Shown: positions 17,610 to 26,119 of the stretch, one piece after another | How positions within the stretch are numbered: the stretch's first letter is position 1 | Layout of the letters: each line of letters opens with the position of its first letter | NCBI RefSeq assembly: GCF_030717955.1 | Contig: NZ_JAUZVY010000003.1 | Coordinates: forward strand, 336,432-400,431 | DNA length: 64,000 nt | DNA from: Alkalimonas delamerensis | GTDB lineage: Bacteria > Pseudomonadota > Gammaproteobacteria > Enterobacterales > Alteromonadaceae | Direction of reading: 5' to 3' | Position numbers and translations under genes: made by a program | Notes under the pieces: generated by a model | Told to the model about the DNA's origin: nothing | Database searches by the model: none | What the model saw: the letters and a program-made list of their open reading frames with translations, nothing else

Positions 17610-17710
17610 TTTTTATTGAATTGGACGCGTAGCTCAGCTGGATAGAGTACTCGGCTACGAACCGAGCGGTCGGAGGTTCGAATCCTCCCGCGTCCGCCAT
17701 TCAATAAAAA
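17610..17710. repeat. 12-bp inverted repeat bracketing the first tRNA-Arg
   Basis: TTTTTATTGAAT (17610-17621) and its exact complement ATTCAATAAAAA (17699-17710) lie immediately on either side of tRNA-Arg 1. In the precursor RNA they could pair and extend the acceptor stem, forming a bracket for processing. Confidence 0.75.
17623..17699 (+). tRNA. tRNA-Arg (ACG), copy 1
   Basis: 77 bases with encoded CCA. Acceptor GGACGCG pairs with CGCGTCC. The anticodon is ACG in CTACGAA; A34 is normally deaminated to inosine by TadA, allowing CGU, CGC and CGA to be read. Confidence 0.97.
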
Positions 17711-17730
17711 CTGTGTGCAAAACGATTTAA

Positions 17731-17807
17731 GGACGCGTAGCTCAGCTGGATAGAGTACTCGGCTACGAACCGAGCGGTCGGAGGTTCGAATCCTCCCGCG
17801 TCCGCCA
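17731..17807 (+). tRNA. tRNA-Arg (ACG), copy 2
   Basis: Identical in sequence to the first tRNA-Arg, 31 bases downstream. It is a tandem duplication, and the spacer is not duplicated. Confidence 0.97.
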
Positions 17808-17816
17808 TATCCGAAG

Positions 17817-17849
17817 AAACCCGCTTAGGTGAAAGCCTAAGTGGGTTTT
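17817..17849 (+). terminator. Terminator of the tRNA-Ser/Arg cluster
   Basis: AAACCCGCTTAGG (17817-17829) pairs with CCTAAGTGGGTTT (17836-17848; one G-U pair) around a 6-base loop and ends in T4. Confidence 0.9.
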
Positions 17850-18009
17850 GTCGTTTAAGCGCTATGCTGCATTAGCGGGAGGGTGAGAAGCTCCGTAGGT
17901 TCGACTGATTTGCCGGGAGCAAATCAGGACAGCTTCAGCTGGCCTTTGATTTGCATCCTCTTTGGAGCCATGCTATTAGATCCTTCCAAGCCCAAGGATT
18001 TTTTTTGCT
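17850..18009 (+). promoter_or_regulatory. pqiA leader with two stem-loops
   Basis: This 160-base gap holds CTGATTTGC/GCAAATCAG (17905-17913 and 17919-17927), a 9-bp stem with a 5-base loop. It then holds ATCCTT (17980-17985)/AAGGAT (17994-17999) running into T7 up to 18006, three bases before the pqiA ATG. The second looks like a weak intrinsic terminator placed on top of the ribosome-binding site, which suggests attenuation or occlusion. No clear promoter or Shine-Dalgarno is seen. Confidence 0.5.
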
Positions 18010-19344
18010 ATGGTGAGCCCCGATTACCAATTGCTGGACGATGGAGCGCTGCAACAGCCTGACAGCGACTCCGAATTGGTGCTCTGCCGCTATTGCGATC
18101 TGTTGCAACAGCTGCCTGAGCTGCAGCCTGGCCAGGAAGCGCATTGCAGCCAGTGTGGCCATCAACTCGACAGTCGTCATCCCCAGCCGATTCTACGACC
18201 GGTTCTCTTTGCCAGCAGTGCCCTTTTTATGCTGGTGTTGACCAACCTGTTTCCTTTTATCAGCATGCGGGCGGCAGGAACGCAGCAGCAAATGAGTTTT
18301 CTGGACACCTCATCGGTGCTTTTTGCCGTGCATCATCCGGCTCTGGCGGTGCTGGTGTGGCTGTTTATCCAGGCGATCCCGGCATTTTGTATGCTGGCGG
18401 TTATTTACCTGAAGCTTGGCATGATCTGGCGACTGCCTGCCCGGATGTGGATGGCTCGCGTGCTCTTTATGCTAAAGCCCTGGAGCATGGTGGATATCTT
18501 CTTAATTGGTTTGTTGGTGAGCTTTGTCAAGCTGGCCAGTCATGGGGATTTGGCGCTGGGACTGAGCTTTTGGGCTTTTTGTCTATTTTGCCTGTTGCAC
18601 CTGCGAACTTTTCAGGTGATCGATCGCCGTGAAATGTGGGCCCGCATTGCGCCGAATCCTAAGCCTTTGTTGCAGGCAACCCCCGGCTTATCAGGAAAAT
18701 CGCAGCAATTGAAAGTCTGTGGTTGTTGCACAGCTCTGGTTCCCTGGAGCCAAAAGCAGTGCAGTCGTTGCGGCGATCGGGTGCATGGCCGTTTACCATC
18801 CAGCATTCAGAAAACACTGGCATTGACTAGCACGGCAGCTATTCTTTATCTACCGGCCAACATTTATCCCATTATGATCACGGTGTCGATGGGCCAGGAA
18901 ACCCACTCAACCATCGTCAGTGGCATCCGGTTACTCTGGCAGGACGGTGCTTATCCGGTAGCTGTGATCATTGCCCTGGCCAGTGTGGTGATTCCGGTGG
19001 TCAAAATCCTGGTGCTGTATTGGCTCTGTTTCCTGGTGATGCAAGGGCAAAGCTTACGCCAGAGAGGGTCGACATTGGTGTTTCGTTGGGTCGACTGGAT
19101 CGGGCGCTGGTCGATGGTTGATGTGCTGGTGGTTGCTATTCTGGCCGCTTTGGTGCGGTTTGAGTTGTTAATGAGCGTCTACCCGGGGCCCGCTGCTTTT
19201 ACTTTTGCCGCTGTGGTGATTATCACCATGTTGGCTGCCTTGAGTTTTGATCCCCGTTTACTCTGGGATGCAACCCTCAACAAACCGTCTTCAGACCCAA
19301 GCAAACACAACCAGGACAGTCCTTTGATGGAGCAACAAACGTGA
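18010..19344 (+). CDS. pqiA: PqiA/LetA-type integral membrane protein
   Basis: Inner-membrane partner of the MCE lipid-transport complex, 444 residues. It contains two PqiA modules, each a cytoplasmic zinc-ribbon with paired CxxC followed by four membrane segments. The first ribbon is CRYCDLLQQ...CSQCG (about residues 26-56), the second CGCCTALVP...CSRCG (about 237-260). The motif VSMGQETHSTIVSG is typical. It is predicted to pass phospholipid to or from the PqiB tunnel. Its TGA overlaps the GTG start of pqiB by four bases, and the gene sits behind a hairpin-rich leader. Confidence 0.92.
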   Translation: MVSPDYQLLDDGALQQPDSDSELVLCRYCDLLQQLPELQPGQEAHCSQCGHQLDSRHPQPILRPVLFASSALFMLVLTNLFPFISMRAAGTQQQMSFLDTSSVLFAVHHPALAVLVWLFIQAIPAFCMLAVIYLKLGMIWRLPARMWMARVLFMLKPWSMVDIFLIGLLVSFVKLASHGDLALGLSFWAFCLFCLLHLRTFQVIDRREMWARIAPNPKPLLQATPGLSGKSQQLKVCGCCTALVPWSQKQCSRCGDRVHGRLPSSIQKTLALTSTAAILYLPANIYPIMITVSMGQETHSTIVSGIRLLWQDGAYPVAVIIALASVVIPVVKILVLYWLCFLVMQGQSLRQRGSTLVFRWVDWIGRWSMVDVLVVAILAALVRFELLMSVYPGPAAFTFAAVVIITMLAALSFDPRLLWDATLNKPSSDPSKHNQDSPLMEQQT

Positions 19345-20984
19345 CAACAGAGCAATGGCGCCAGGCCAGCATTCAACCGATTAAGCAGTGGTCGCCCATT
19401 TGGATCGTGCCTTTGGCTGCCATTGGTATCGGCATCTGGATGCTGTACTACAGTTATCAGAATCAGGGACCGACCGTTATCCTGATTGCTCCTCATGCGG
19501 AGGGCATTGTTGCCGGCAAAACCCAGGTGAAAAGTCGCAGTGTCGATGTCGGCCAGGTGGTGCGCGTTGATTTAACGCCGGATCTGAAACAAGTTGAAAT
19601 CCAGGTGCGAATGCGGCCGGATACCGAGCCTTTGCTCAATGCCGAGTCGCAGTTTTGGGTGGTGCGGCCTCAAGTCAGCCGCTCGGGTATTACCGGTTTG
19701 AATACCTTGCTCTCCGGCGCTTACATTGAGTTGCTGCCGGGCGAGTCCGGCCAACAGGTGTTGCACCATAACCTGCTGGATACGCCGCCGGTGGCCTCGG
19801 CAGAGGCCGCTGGAATTCGCATCCGGTTACGGACTGAAGATACCGGTGTTCTCTCGGTCGGGGATCCGGTGTTGTATCGCGGTTACGAGGTCGGTACCGT
19901 TGAGCAAAGTCTGTTTGATATGGATGAACGGCAAATGCTGTATCAGCTGTTTATTCGAGCGCCTTACGATCGGCTGGTTACCGAAAACGTCCGTTTTTGG
20001 CAGGCCAGTGGGGTCAGTTTTGAGTTAACACCCGATGGCGTTAGGGTGGAGTTGGCCTCCATTGCCAGTTTGATCAGTGGTGGCGTCAGTTTTGAAGTGC
20101 TGGAGGGCTGGCCGGCTGGCGAGCGGGTGGCATCGGACACCGAGTTTGCACTTTTCCCGAATAAAAGCAGCATTCACGAAGGGATGTACAGCCAGTTTGT
20201 TGAGTACGTACTGTTCTTTGAGGAGTCAGTGCGGGGGTTAAAACCCGGTGCCCCGGTGGAGTATCGGGGAGTCCGCGTTGGCACTGTGGTCAGCGTGCCT
20301 TTCTTCTTTTCGATGGGACATCCGCTGCAAACATCGCTGGATCAAGGCGTGCCGGTCCTGGTACGGGTAGAGACCGGCCGGCTGGCCGACAACATCAGCA
20401 TTGAGCAAGTGCAACAGCAGCTGCAACAAGGTGCCGAGCAGGGGCTAAGAGCTATCTTAAAGACCAGCAGCTTACTAACCGGCGGCCTCTACATCGATCT
20501 TGATATGGTCGAGGAGCCAGAAGCCCCCTGGCAAGCAACCGAGTACGCTGGTTACCGGGTCTTGCCAACGGCCCGGGGCGGTCTTAGCAATATTGAGCAA
20601 AAAGTGCTGATGGCGCTGGAAAAAATGATTCAGCTGCCGGTAGAGCCTTTGCTGGAAGAGGGCACCCAAACGCTGGCACAGGCAACAGCAGTGATGGCTG
20701 AGATGGAACAGGTTATGCGCCAGCTGGAAGGTTATTTGGGCCAGCCCGCGCTGCAGCAGGTTCCTGATCAACTCAATGACAGTTTGCAGCAGCTGCAGCT
20801 GGTGCTGCAGTCGCTGGGGCCAGAGTCGGAAGCTCAGCAGCGTCTGACCAGCAATTTGCAGCAATTTGAACAGCTGCAGCGTGATTTGCAACCCTTGCTG
20901 CAGACGCTGAATCAGCGCAGCAATGCACTTATTTTCCAGGCCAAACCATCGGCCGATCCTGAACCAAGGAAAGCCAGACCATGA
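19341..20984 (+). CDS. pqiB: PqiB, MCE-domain lipid-transport protein
   Basis: A 547-residue protein anchored by one N-terminal membrane helix (about residues 20-37) with three tandem MCE domains (about 45-135, 155-240 and 285-395). A long alpha-helical, Gln- and Leu-rich C-terminal region (about 420-540) follows. PqiB hexamers form a syringe-like tunnel across the periplasm in E. coli. The start is GTG 19341, coupled to the pqiA stop. The three-domain architecture distinguishes it from YebT/LetB, which has seven. It ends in an ATGA overlap with pqiC. Confidence 0.93.
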   Translation: MTTEQWRQASIQPIKQWSPIWIVPLAAIGIGIWMLYYSYQNQGPTVILIAPHAEGIVAGKTQVKSRSVDVGQVVRVDLTPDLKQVEIQVRMRPDTEPLLNAESQFWVVRPQVSRSGITGLNTLLSGAYIELLPGESGQQVLHHNLLDTPPVASAEAAGIRIRLRTEDTGVLSVGDPVLYRGYEVGTVEQSLFDMDERQMLYQLFIRAPYDRLVTENVRFWQASGVSFELTPDGVRVELASIASLISGGVSFEVLEGWPAGERVASDTEFALFPNKSSIHEGMYSQFVEYVLFFEESVRGLKPGAPVEYRGVRVGTVVSVPFFFSMGHPLQTSLDQGVPVLVRVETGRLADNISIEQVQQQLQQGAEQGLRAILKTSSLLTGGLYIDLDMVEEPEAPWQATEYAGYRVLPTARGGLSNIEQKVLMALEKMIQLPVEPLLEEGTQTLAQATAVMAEMEQVMRQLEGYLGQPALQQVPDQLNDSLQQLQLVLQSLGPESEAQQRLTSNLQQFEQLQRDLQPLLQTLNQRSNALIFQAKPSADPEPRKARP

Positions 20985-21553
20985 GAGTTCTGTTATTGAG
21001 CTGTTTTTTGCTATTGATCATGGCGTGTTCGCAGCCAGGGGTGCAGATTCGTTATTATCAGCTCCCTTATCCGGAGGGGATACCGGCAGCTACGGCGCAG
21101 TTTGCCCCTGAACAGGTACTGGTGCTGCATGGGATTCAACTGGCACCTTTTTTAAAACAACGCGGCATTGTGTATCAAAACAGCGCCACCGAGCTGACGG
21201 TCGCCCGACAGCACCTGTGGGCGGACGATTTGGCCAGTCAGTTGGAGCGTCAATTGCGGTTGCAGTTGGCCGTGTCGGCGCCAGAGTGGCAGTTGTCACC
21301 AGCTCCGGATAAGCATGGCGTCCAATTGCAGATCCGGGTGGATAGACTGGTTGGCTTGCCGGATGGTCACGCTCTTTTGAGCGGGGATTACCGCTTGTCC
21401 GATGGGCAGCGCAGTCAGCAACACAGTTTTGTGATTCGCCGTCCATTGCAGGATGATGGTTATCCGGCACTGGTCGAAGCGATGGCAGCCAGTTGGCAGC
21501 AACTCAATCAGCAAGTGGCTGAGCAGCTGAAGCTTTGGGTAAAAAATGACTAA
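20981..21553 (+). CDS. pqiC: PqiC outer-membrane lipoprotein
   Basis: A 190-residue lipoprotein with a signal peptide and lipobox LIMAC, so Cys16 is the lipidated residue. The ABC-type auxiliary (PqiC/YmbA) domain begins with YYQLPYPEG and ends in alternating Gln-rich helices. It is thought to dock the PqiB tunnel at the outer membrane. Start ATG 20981 overlaps the pqiB TGA, completing a translationally coupled pqiABC operon. Confidence 0.9.
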   Translation: MRVLLLSCFLLLIMACSQPGVQIRYYQLPYPEGIPAATAQFAPEQVLVLHGIQLAPFLKQRGIVYQNSATELTVARQHLWADDLASQLERQLRLQLAVSAPEWQLSPAPDKHGVQLQIRVDRLVGLPDGHALLSGDYRLSDGQRSQQHSFVIRRPLQDDGYPALVEAMAASWQQLNQQVAEQLKLWVKND

Positions 21554-21604
21554 AAATGACAGAAATCTGCTTACTTTTGCATTTTGCTGGTTTAGAATGG
21601 CTTT

Positions 21605-21636
21605 GGATGTCTGGACGTAAAAGTGTTTATACGTTT
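21605..21636 (+). promoter_or_regulatory. Possible degenerate met-box array upstream of oadG
   Basis: Four contiguous 8-mers resemble the MetJ box AGACGTCT: GGATGTCT (6/8), GGACGTAA (5/8), AAGTGTTT (4/8) and ATACGTTT (6/8). The last is identical to the second box upstream of metA. A weak -10-like TAGAAT lies just before it (21593-21598). The nearest downstream gene is oadG, 172 bases away, which is not a known MetJ target. This may be chance. Confidence 0.35.
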
Positions 21637-21807
21637 GTGGATTCATGCTATCTATAGCAGTTATCACAGAGCTGAATTGTCGCTTTGGGGCAGAATCCGC
21701 ATAATGCATGCAATGCCAAAGTGAACGCATATGATGTTATGCAAATGAATCTGTTGTGGTTTTAGGGCCATTTCTGGCGCTGGAGCGGTACAGTGAAAGG
21801 GGGAATT

Positions 21808-22053
21808 ATGTCGGTCAATCAGATGCTGCAACAAGCGGCCGAGCTTATGGCTATTGGGATGGCAACGGTCTTTGTTTTTTTGACGCTGTTGGTCATCATT
21901 ATCCAATTGATGAGCTTGAGTGTACGTCGATTCTTCCCCAGCAAAAAAAATAGCCCAACCACGGTCGAGCTGGTGGAGTCGGATGCCATCTCACCCAAAG
22001 TGGTCGCCGCCATTACGGCTGCTGTTCATCAACACCGGCAGCAACAATTATAA
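21808..22053 (+). CDS. oadG: Oxaloacetate decarboxylase gamma subunit OadG
   Basis: An 81-residue single-span membrane protein. One long hydrophobic helix (about residues 14-37, MATVFVFLTLLVIIIQLM) is followed by a short polar tail ending in His and Gln residues. OadG assembles the alpha and beta subunits and helps bind zinc. AAGGGGGA at 21797-21804 is ideally placed for ATG 21808; an in-frame GTG at 21793 lacks such a site. It is first gene of oadGAB. Confidence 0.9.
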   Translation: MSVNQMLQQAAELMAIGMATVFVFLTLLVIIIQLMSLSVRRFFPSKKNSPTTVELVESDAISPKVVAAITAAVHQHRQQQL

Positions 22054-22065
22054 AAGAGGACGGTT

Positions 22066-23844
22066 ATGAGTAAGCCATTGTTATTGACTGAGCTGGTACT
22101 GCGTGATGCCCATCAATCGCTGCTGGCCACCCGGATGCGTCTGGAAGATATGTTGCCGATTGCAGAAAAGCTGGACAAAGTGGGCTACTGGTCGATGGAA
22201 TCCTGGGGTGGTGCAACCTTCGATGCCTGCATTCGTTACCTGGGCGAAGATCCCTGGCACCGCATTCGGGCCTTGAAAAAAGCCATGCCCAACACCAAAC
22301 AGCAAATGCTGCTGCGTGGCCAGAACCTGCTCGGCTACCGGCATTATGCCGATGATGTGGTCGAAGCCTTCGTCGATAGGGCGGTCGAGAACGGGGTGGA
22401 TGTGTTCCGCATTTTCGATGCGATGAACGACATCCGCAACTTGCAAACGGCCATTCAGGCCGCCGTCAAAGCCGATGCTCATGCCCAGGGTACCATGTCG
22501 TACACGGTTAGCCCGGTGCATACCATTGATATGTGGGTGGATATGGCCATTCAGCTGGAAGACATGGGCTGTCACTCCATTTGCATCAAAGACATGGCGG
22601 GTTTGCTCAAGCCTTACGTGGCCGAAGAGCTGATTACCCGCATCAAAGAGGCGGTCAAAATTCCACTGGCGATGCAGTGCCATGCTACCACCGGGCTCAG
22701 TACCGCTACCTACCAAAAAGCTATTGATGCCGGCATTGATATGCTGGATACCGCCATCTCTTCAATGAGCATGACCTATGGCCACAGCGCTACCGAAACC
22801 ATGGTGGCCATTACCGAAGACACCGAGCGTGATACCGGGCTGGATTTAACCTTGTTGGCAGAAATCGCGGCTTACTTCCGTGAAGTACGGAAGAAATACG
22901 CCAAGTTCGAAGGCTCCCTAAAAGGGGTGGATGCCCGGATCCTGCTGGCACAGGTCCCTGGAGGCATGCTGACCAATATGGAAAGCCAGCTGAAAGAACA
23001 AGATGCGCTGGACAAGCTGGATTCGGTCCTGAAAGAAATTCCTAAAGTGCGGGAAGACCTGGGCTTTATTCCTCTGGTTACCCCAACCTCGCAAATTGTT
23101 GGCACTCAGGCGGTGTTGAATGTGCTGACCGGTGAGCGTTACAAAACCATCACCAAAGAAACCGCCGGAGTGCTGAAGGGCGAGTACGGCGCTACCCCGG
23201 CCGAGGTGGATGAAGCCTTGCAACAGCGGGTGCTCGATGGCAATGAAGCCATTCGTTGCCGACCTGCTGACTTGCTTGAGCCGGAAATGGACAAATTGGG
23301 CAAAGAGCTGGACGAGATTGCGAAAAAAGAGGCCATTAGCCTGGCCGAGCACAAAATTGACGATGTGCTGACCTACGCGCTCTTCCCGCAAGTGGGCCTG
23401 AAGTTTTTGAAAAACCGCAACAACCCGGCTGCGTTTGAGCCTGTCCCTGAAGCTCCTGGCGAAACCGGAGCAGCCAGCGCTGCACCTGTCGCTCAGGTTG
23501 GCGGTGTCGCGGCCTACAGCGTGCGGGTGGATGGCAAGGTCTACGAGGTTGAAGTGGCCCCGAGCGGCGAATTGAGCAGCATTAAACCTGTAGTGGAAGA
23601 AAACATCCCCGGCCGGGCTTCGGTGACTGGCAGCGGCACTTTGACGGCGCCTTTGGCTGGCAACATCTGGAAGGTGGCGACCAAAGAGGGCGCTCAGGTG
23701 AAGAAAGGCGATGTGGTGATCATTATGGAAGCGATGAAAATGGAAACCGAAGTGCGTGCTGCCGTCGATGGTAGCATTCAGAAAATCCATGTCAGCGCCG
23801 GTGATGCGGTCAGCAATGGCGATGTGTTGATCACCTACGCCTGA
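22066..23844 (+). CDS. oadA: Oxaloacetate decarboxylase alpha subunit OadA (biotinylated)
   Basis: Carboxyltransferase/biotin-carrier subunit of the Na+-pumping oxaloacetate decarboxylase, 592 residues. The N-terminal TIM barrel has the metal-site LRDAHQSLLATR and the CHATTGLS motif. An Ala/Pro-rich linker (about residues 465-480) leads to a biotinyl domain with the acceptor lysine in EAMKMET (about residue 558). It transfers CO2 from oxaloacetate to biotin and hands it to OadB, giving pyruvate. It is cotranscribed with oadG (12-base gap) and oadB (11-base gap). Confidence 0.95.
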   Translation: MSKPLLLTELVLRDAHQSLLATRMRLEDMLPIAEKLDKVGYWSMESWGGATFDACIRYLGEDPWHRIRALKKAMPNTKQQMLLRGQNLLGYRHYADDVVEAFVDRAVENGVDVFRIFDAMNDIRNLQTAIQAAVKADAHAQGTMSYTVSPVHTIDMWVDMAIQLEDMGCHSICIKDMAGLLKPYVAEELITRIKEAVKIPLAMQCHATTGLSTATYQKAIDAGIDMLDTAISSMSMTYGHSATETMVAITEDTERDTGLDLTLLAEIAAYFREVRKKYAKFEGSLKGVDARILLAQVPGGMLTNMESQLKEQDALDKLDSVLKEIPKVREDLGFIPLVTPTSQIVGTQAVLNVLTGERYKTITKETAGVLKGEYGATPAEVDEALQQRVLDGNEAIRCRPADLLEPEMDKLGKELDEIAKKEAISLAEHKIDDVLTYALFPQVGLKFLKNRNNPAAFEPVPEAPGETGAASAAPVAQVGGVAAYSVRVDGKVYEVEVAPSGELSSIKPVVEENIPGRASVTGSGTLTAPLAGNIWKVATKEGAQVKKGDVVIIMEAMKMETEVRAAVDGSIQKIHVSAGDAVSNGDVLITYA

Positions 23845-23855
23845 GGAATGCCTTA

Positions 23856-24986
23856 ATGGATGCTTTTCAAACCTTGTTGCAATCGACCGGGGTGCTGAAC
23901 TTTACCGCCGGTCAAGTCGTGATGCTGCTGGTGGGTATCGGCCTGCTGTACCTGGCCATTGCGAAGAACTTTGAGCCCCTGCTGTTGCTGCCGATAGGTT
24001 TTGGCGCTGTGCTGACCAATGTCCCCTTGGCAGGCATGGGCGAAGTCGGTGGCTTTTTGCACATGTTTTACGACATTGGGGTTGGTACCGGCTTGTTTCC
24101 GCTTTTGATCTTCTTAGGCGTTGGTGCCATGACGGATTTTGGTGCTTTGATTGCCTATCCGCGGATGCTGTTTTTGGGCGCTGCTGCGCAGTTTGGTATT
24201 TTTGCGACCTTACTGGGCGCCATTGCACTGAACTGGGTACCCGGCATGAGCTTCACCTTTCAAGAAGCGGCCGCCATCGCCATTATCGGTGGTGCCGATG
24301 GCCCGACCGCCATTTTCCTGGCCTCGCAACTGGCACCTGAGTTACTGGGGGCCATAGCGGTTGCGGCTTATTCCTACATGGCGCTGGTACCGATGATCCA
24401 GCCGCCCATTATGAAAGCCCTGACCAGCAAAAAAGAGCGCGAAATTCAGATGACGCAGCTGCGTACCGTCAGCAAAAAAGAAAAGATCATGTTCCCACTG
24501 ATTTTGCTGATGCTGACCATCCTGTTTCTGCCAACAGCTGCCCCGCTGATCGGGATGCTGTGTCTTGGCAATTTAATGCGTGAAGCCGGTGTGGTGGATC
24601 GCTTGAGCAAAACGGCGCAAAACGAGCTGATCAACATCGTCACCATTTTCCTGGGGCTGGCGGTAGGTTCCAGGTTAAGTGCCGAGCACTTTTTGACTGC
24701 GCAAACCCTGGGCATTCTGATCCTGGGCTTGGTGGCTTTTGCCATTGGCACCGGCTCTGGGGTGATCATGGCGAAAATCATGAACAAGCTGTCGAAACAG
24801 CCGATCAACCCTTTGGTGGGCGCTGCTGGCGTCTCTGCCGTTCCGATGGCCGCCCGGGTGGTGAATAAAGTTGGTTTGCAAGCCAACCCGCATAACTTCC
24901 TGCTGATGCATGCGATGGGGCCTAATGTGGCCGGGGTAATTGGTTCAGCGGTTGCTGCGGGTATTTTGCTGGCCCTGGTGGGCTAG
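23856..24986 (+). CDS. oadB: Oxaloacetate decarboxylase beta subunit OadB
   Basis: A 376-residue multi-pass membrane protein that decarboxylates carboxybiotin and exports Na+. Family motifs are GVGAMTDFGALIAYPR and GGADGPTAIFLASQL, the latter carrying the Asp implicated in Na+ binding. NPLVGAAGVSAVPMAARV lies in the last third. The complete oadGAB set implies use of a sodium gradient, as in Vibrio, Shewanella and alkaliphilic or marine relatives. The stop is followed by 41 bases, then the convergent anmK stop. No obvious terminator lies in that gap. Confidence 0.95.
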   Translation: MDAFQTLLQSTGVLNFTAGQVVMLLVGIGLLYLAIAKNFEPLLLLPIGFGAVLTNVPLAGMGEVGGFLHMFYDIGVGTGLFPLLIFLGVGAMTDFGALIAYPRMLFLGAAAQFGIFATLLGAIALNWVPGMSFTFQEAAAIAIIGGADGPTAIFLASQLAPELLGAIAVAAYSYMALVPMIQPPIMKALTSKKEREIQMTQLRTVSKKEKIMFPLILLMLTILFLPTAAPLIGMLCLGNLMREAGVVDRLSKTAQNELINIVTIFLGLAVGSRLSAEHFLTAQTLGILILGLVAFAIGTGSGVIMAKIMNKLSKQPINPLVGAAGVSAVPMAARVVNKVGLQANPHNFLLMHAMGPNVAGVIGSAVAAGILLALVG

Positions 24987-25027
24987 GCAGTCAAACTATC
25001 GAACTCAATCAGCAATACTTAAGTACG

Positions 25028-26119
25028 TTAAGGCCTGTATTCAATACCAAGCACACAGGCCTTGCGTGCTCCGGTCACTGCCGGCACATTGCCAGGCCTT
25101 TGCTGGTCAAAAGCCTGCGCCAGCCAGGCAAAAGCCATGGCTTCTACCCAGTCGGGGTCTAGCCCTTCACTGCTACTGCTCTTCACTTTTGCCGGCGTTA
25201 GCAGTTGCTGCAAATCTGCCATCAACACCGGGTGATGGACACCACCACCACAGACAAATACCTCGCTAAGGTTAGGTAATTGCAGCTCGTTAGCAATGCT
25301 AAGCGCGGTAAAGCGGCATAAGGTGCGCTGCACATCGGCAGGAGCTTCCTGGCCGGTCAGTTGTTGCTGCAACCAAGGCAGATGAAAGTATTCGCGCCCG
25401 GTGCTTTTTGGGCCGCGCTGCTGAAAAAAGGGATCGCTCAGCAACTGCTGCAATAGCCTGGGCAGCAGCTTACCTTCTGCGCTAAAAACACCGTCTTTGT
25501 CGTAGGGCTGTTGGCGATGAAGTGACACCCAATCATCCATCAGGCAATTGCCAGGGCCGGTATCATAGCCAGTGATGCTGCCATTGGCATGCAGCAAACT
25601 GATATTGGCAATGCCGCCAATATTTACGACCGCACGGTTTTGGCCCGCCCTGGCAAAAAACGCCTGATGAAAAGCTGGTACCAAAGGGGCTCCCTGACCA
25701 CCATAGGCCATGTCTTTACGGCGAAAATCGGCAATCACCCGGATACCCGTTAGCGCTGCCAACAGATGCATATTTCCAAGCTGCATGGTAAAAGGCTGGG
25801 CCTGACTGGGGCGATGCCGAATGGTCTGGCCATGGCAGCCTACAGCGCTGATTAACTCTGGTTGGTAATTGGCATGCTGCAGTAATTGCTTGACACCAGC
25901 GGCGTAGCACTCGGTCAGTTGATACTCAACCGGGCCTATGCGCTCAACTTCATTGTCGCCGGGTTCGGCCAGAGAGCGCAGCTCCCGTTGCAGGCTGGCT
26001 GGAAAGGGAAGCAGGCAACGACTCAGTAAGTTGGGCTTGCTCGTAAAGTCTGCCAGCACCAGATCAATGCCATCCAGGCTGGTGCCGGACATAATGCCAA
26101 TGTAGAGTTGTGGCAGCAC
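25028..26119 (-). CDS. anmK: Anhydro-N-acetylmuramic acid kinase
   Basis: Cell-wall recycling kinase of 363 residues that opens and phosphorylates 1,6-anhydroMurNAc to MurNAc-6-phosphate. The ATP-binding signature IMSGTSLDGIDLVL is near the N-terminus. GCHGQTIRH and NIGGIANISLL follow, and VCGGGVHHPVLM near the C-terminus completes the hexokinase-like fold. The start is GTG, directly abutting the TAA of the upstream peptidase gene, so the pair is coupled. The tyrS/M23 peptidase/anmK neighbourhood is conserved in gammaproteobacteria. Confidence 0.95.
   Translation of the reverse strand: MLPQLYIGIMSGTSLDGIDLVLADFTSKPNLLSRCLLPFPASLQRELRSLAEPGDNEVERIGPVEYQLTECYAAGVKQLLQHANYQPELISAVGCHGQTIRHRPSQAQPFTMQLGNMHLLAALTGIRVIADFRRKDMAYGGQGAPLVPAFHQAFFARAGQNRAVVNIGGIANISLLHANGSITGYDTGPGNCLMDDWVSLHRQQPYDKDGVFSAEGKLLPRLLQQLLSDPFFQQRGPKSTGREYFHLPWLQQQLTGQEAPADVQRTLCRFTALSIANELQLPNLSEVFVCGGGVHHPVLMADLQQLLTPAKVKSSSSEGLDPDWVEAMAFAWLAQAFDQQRPGNVPAVTGARKACVLGIEYRP

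Noticed and set aside
17519..17807. Prophage or island attachment at the tRNA-Ser/Arg cluster
   Set aside because: No integrase, direct repeat of a tRNA 3' end or foreign genes follow; pqiABC is ordinary chromosomal content.
17895..17930. Possible tRNA remnant (GGTTCGA motif) downstream of the Ser/Arg cluster
   Set aside because: Only the T-loop-like heptamer matches; no acceptor or anticodon stem can be drawn, and the region is better explained by a simple hairpin.
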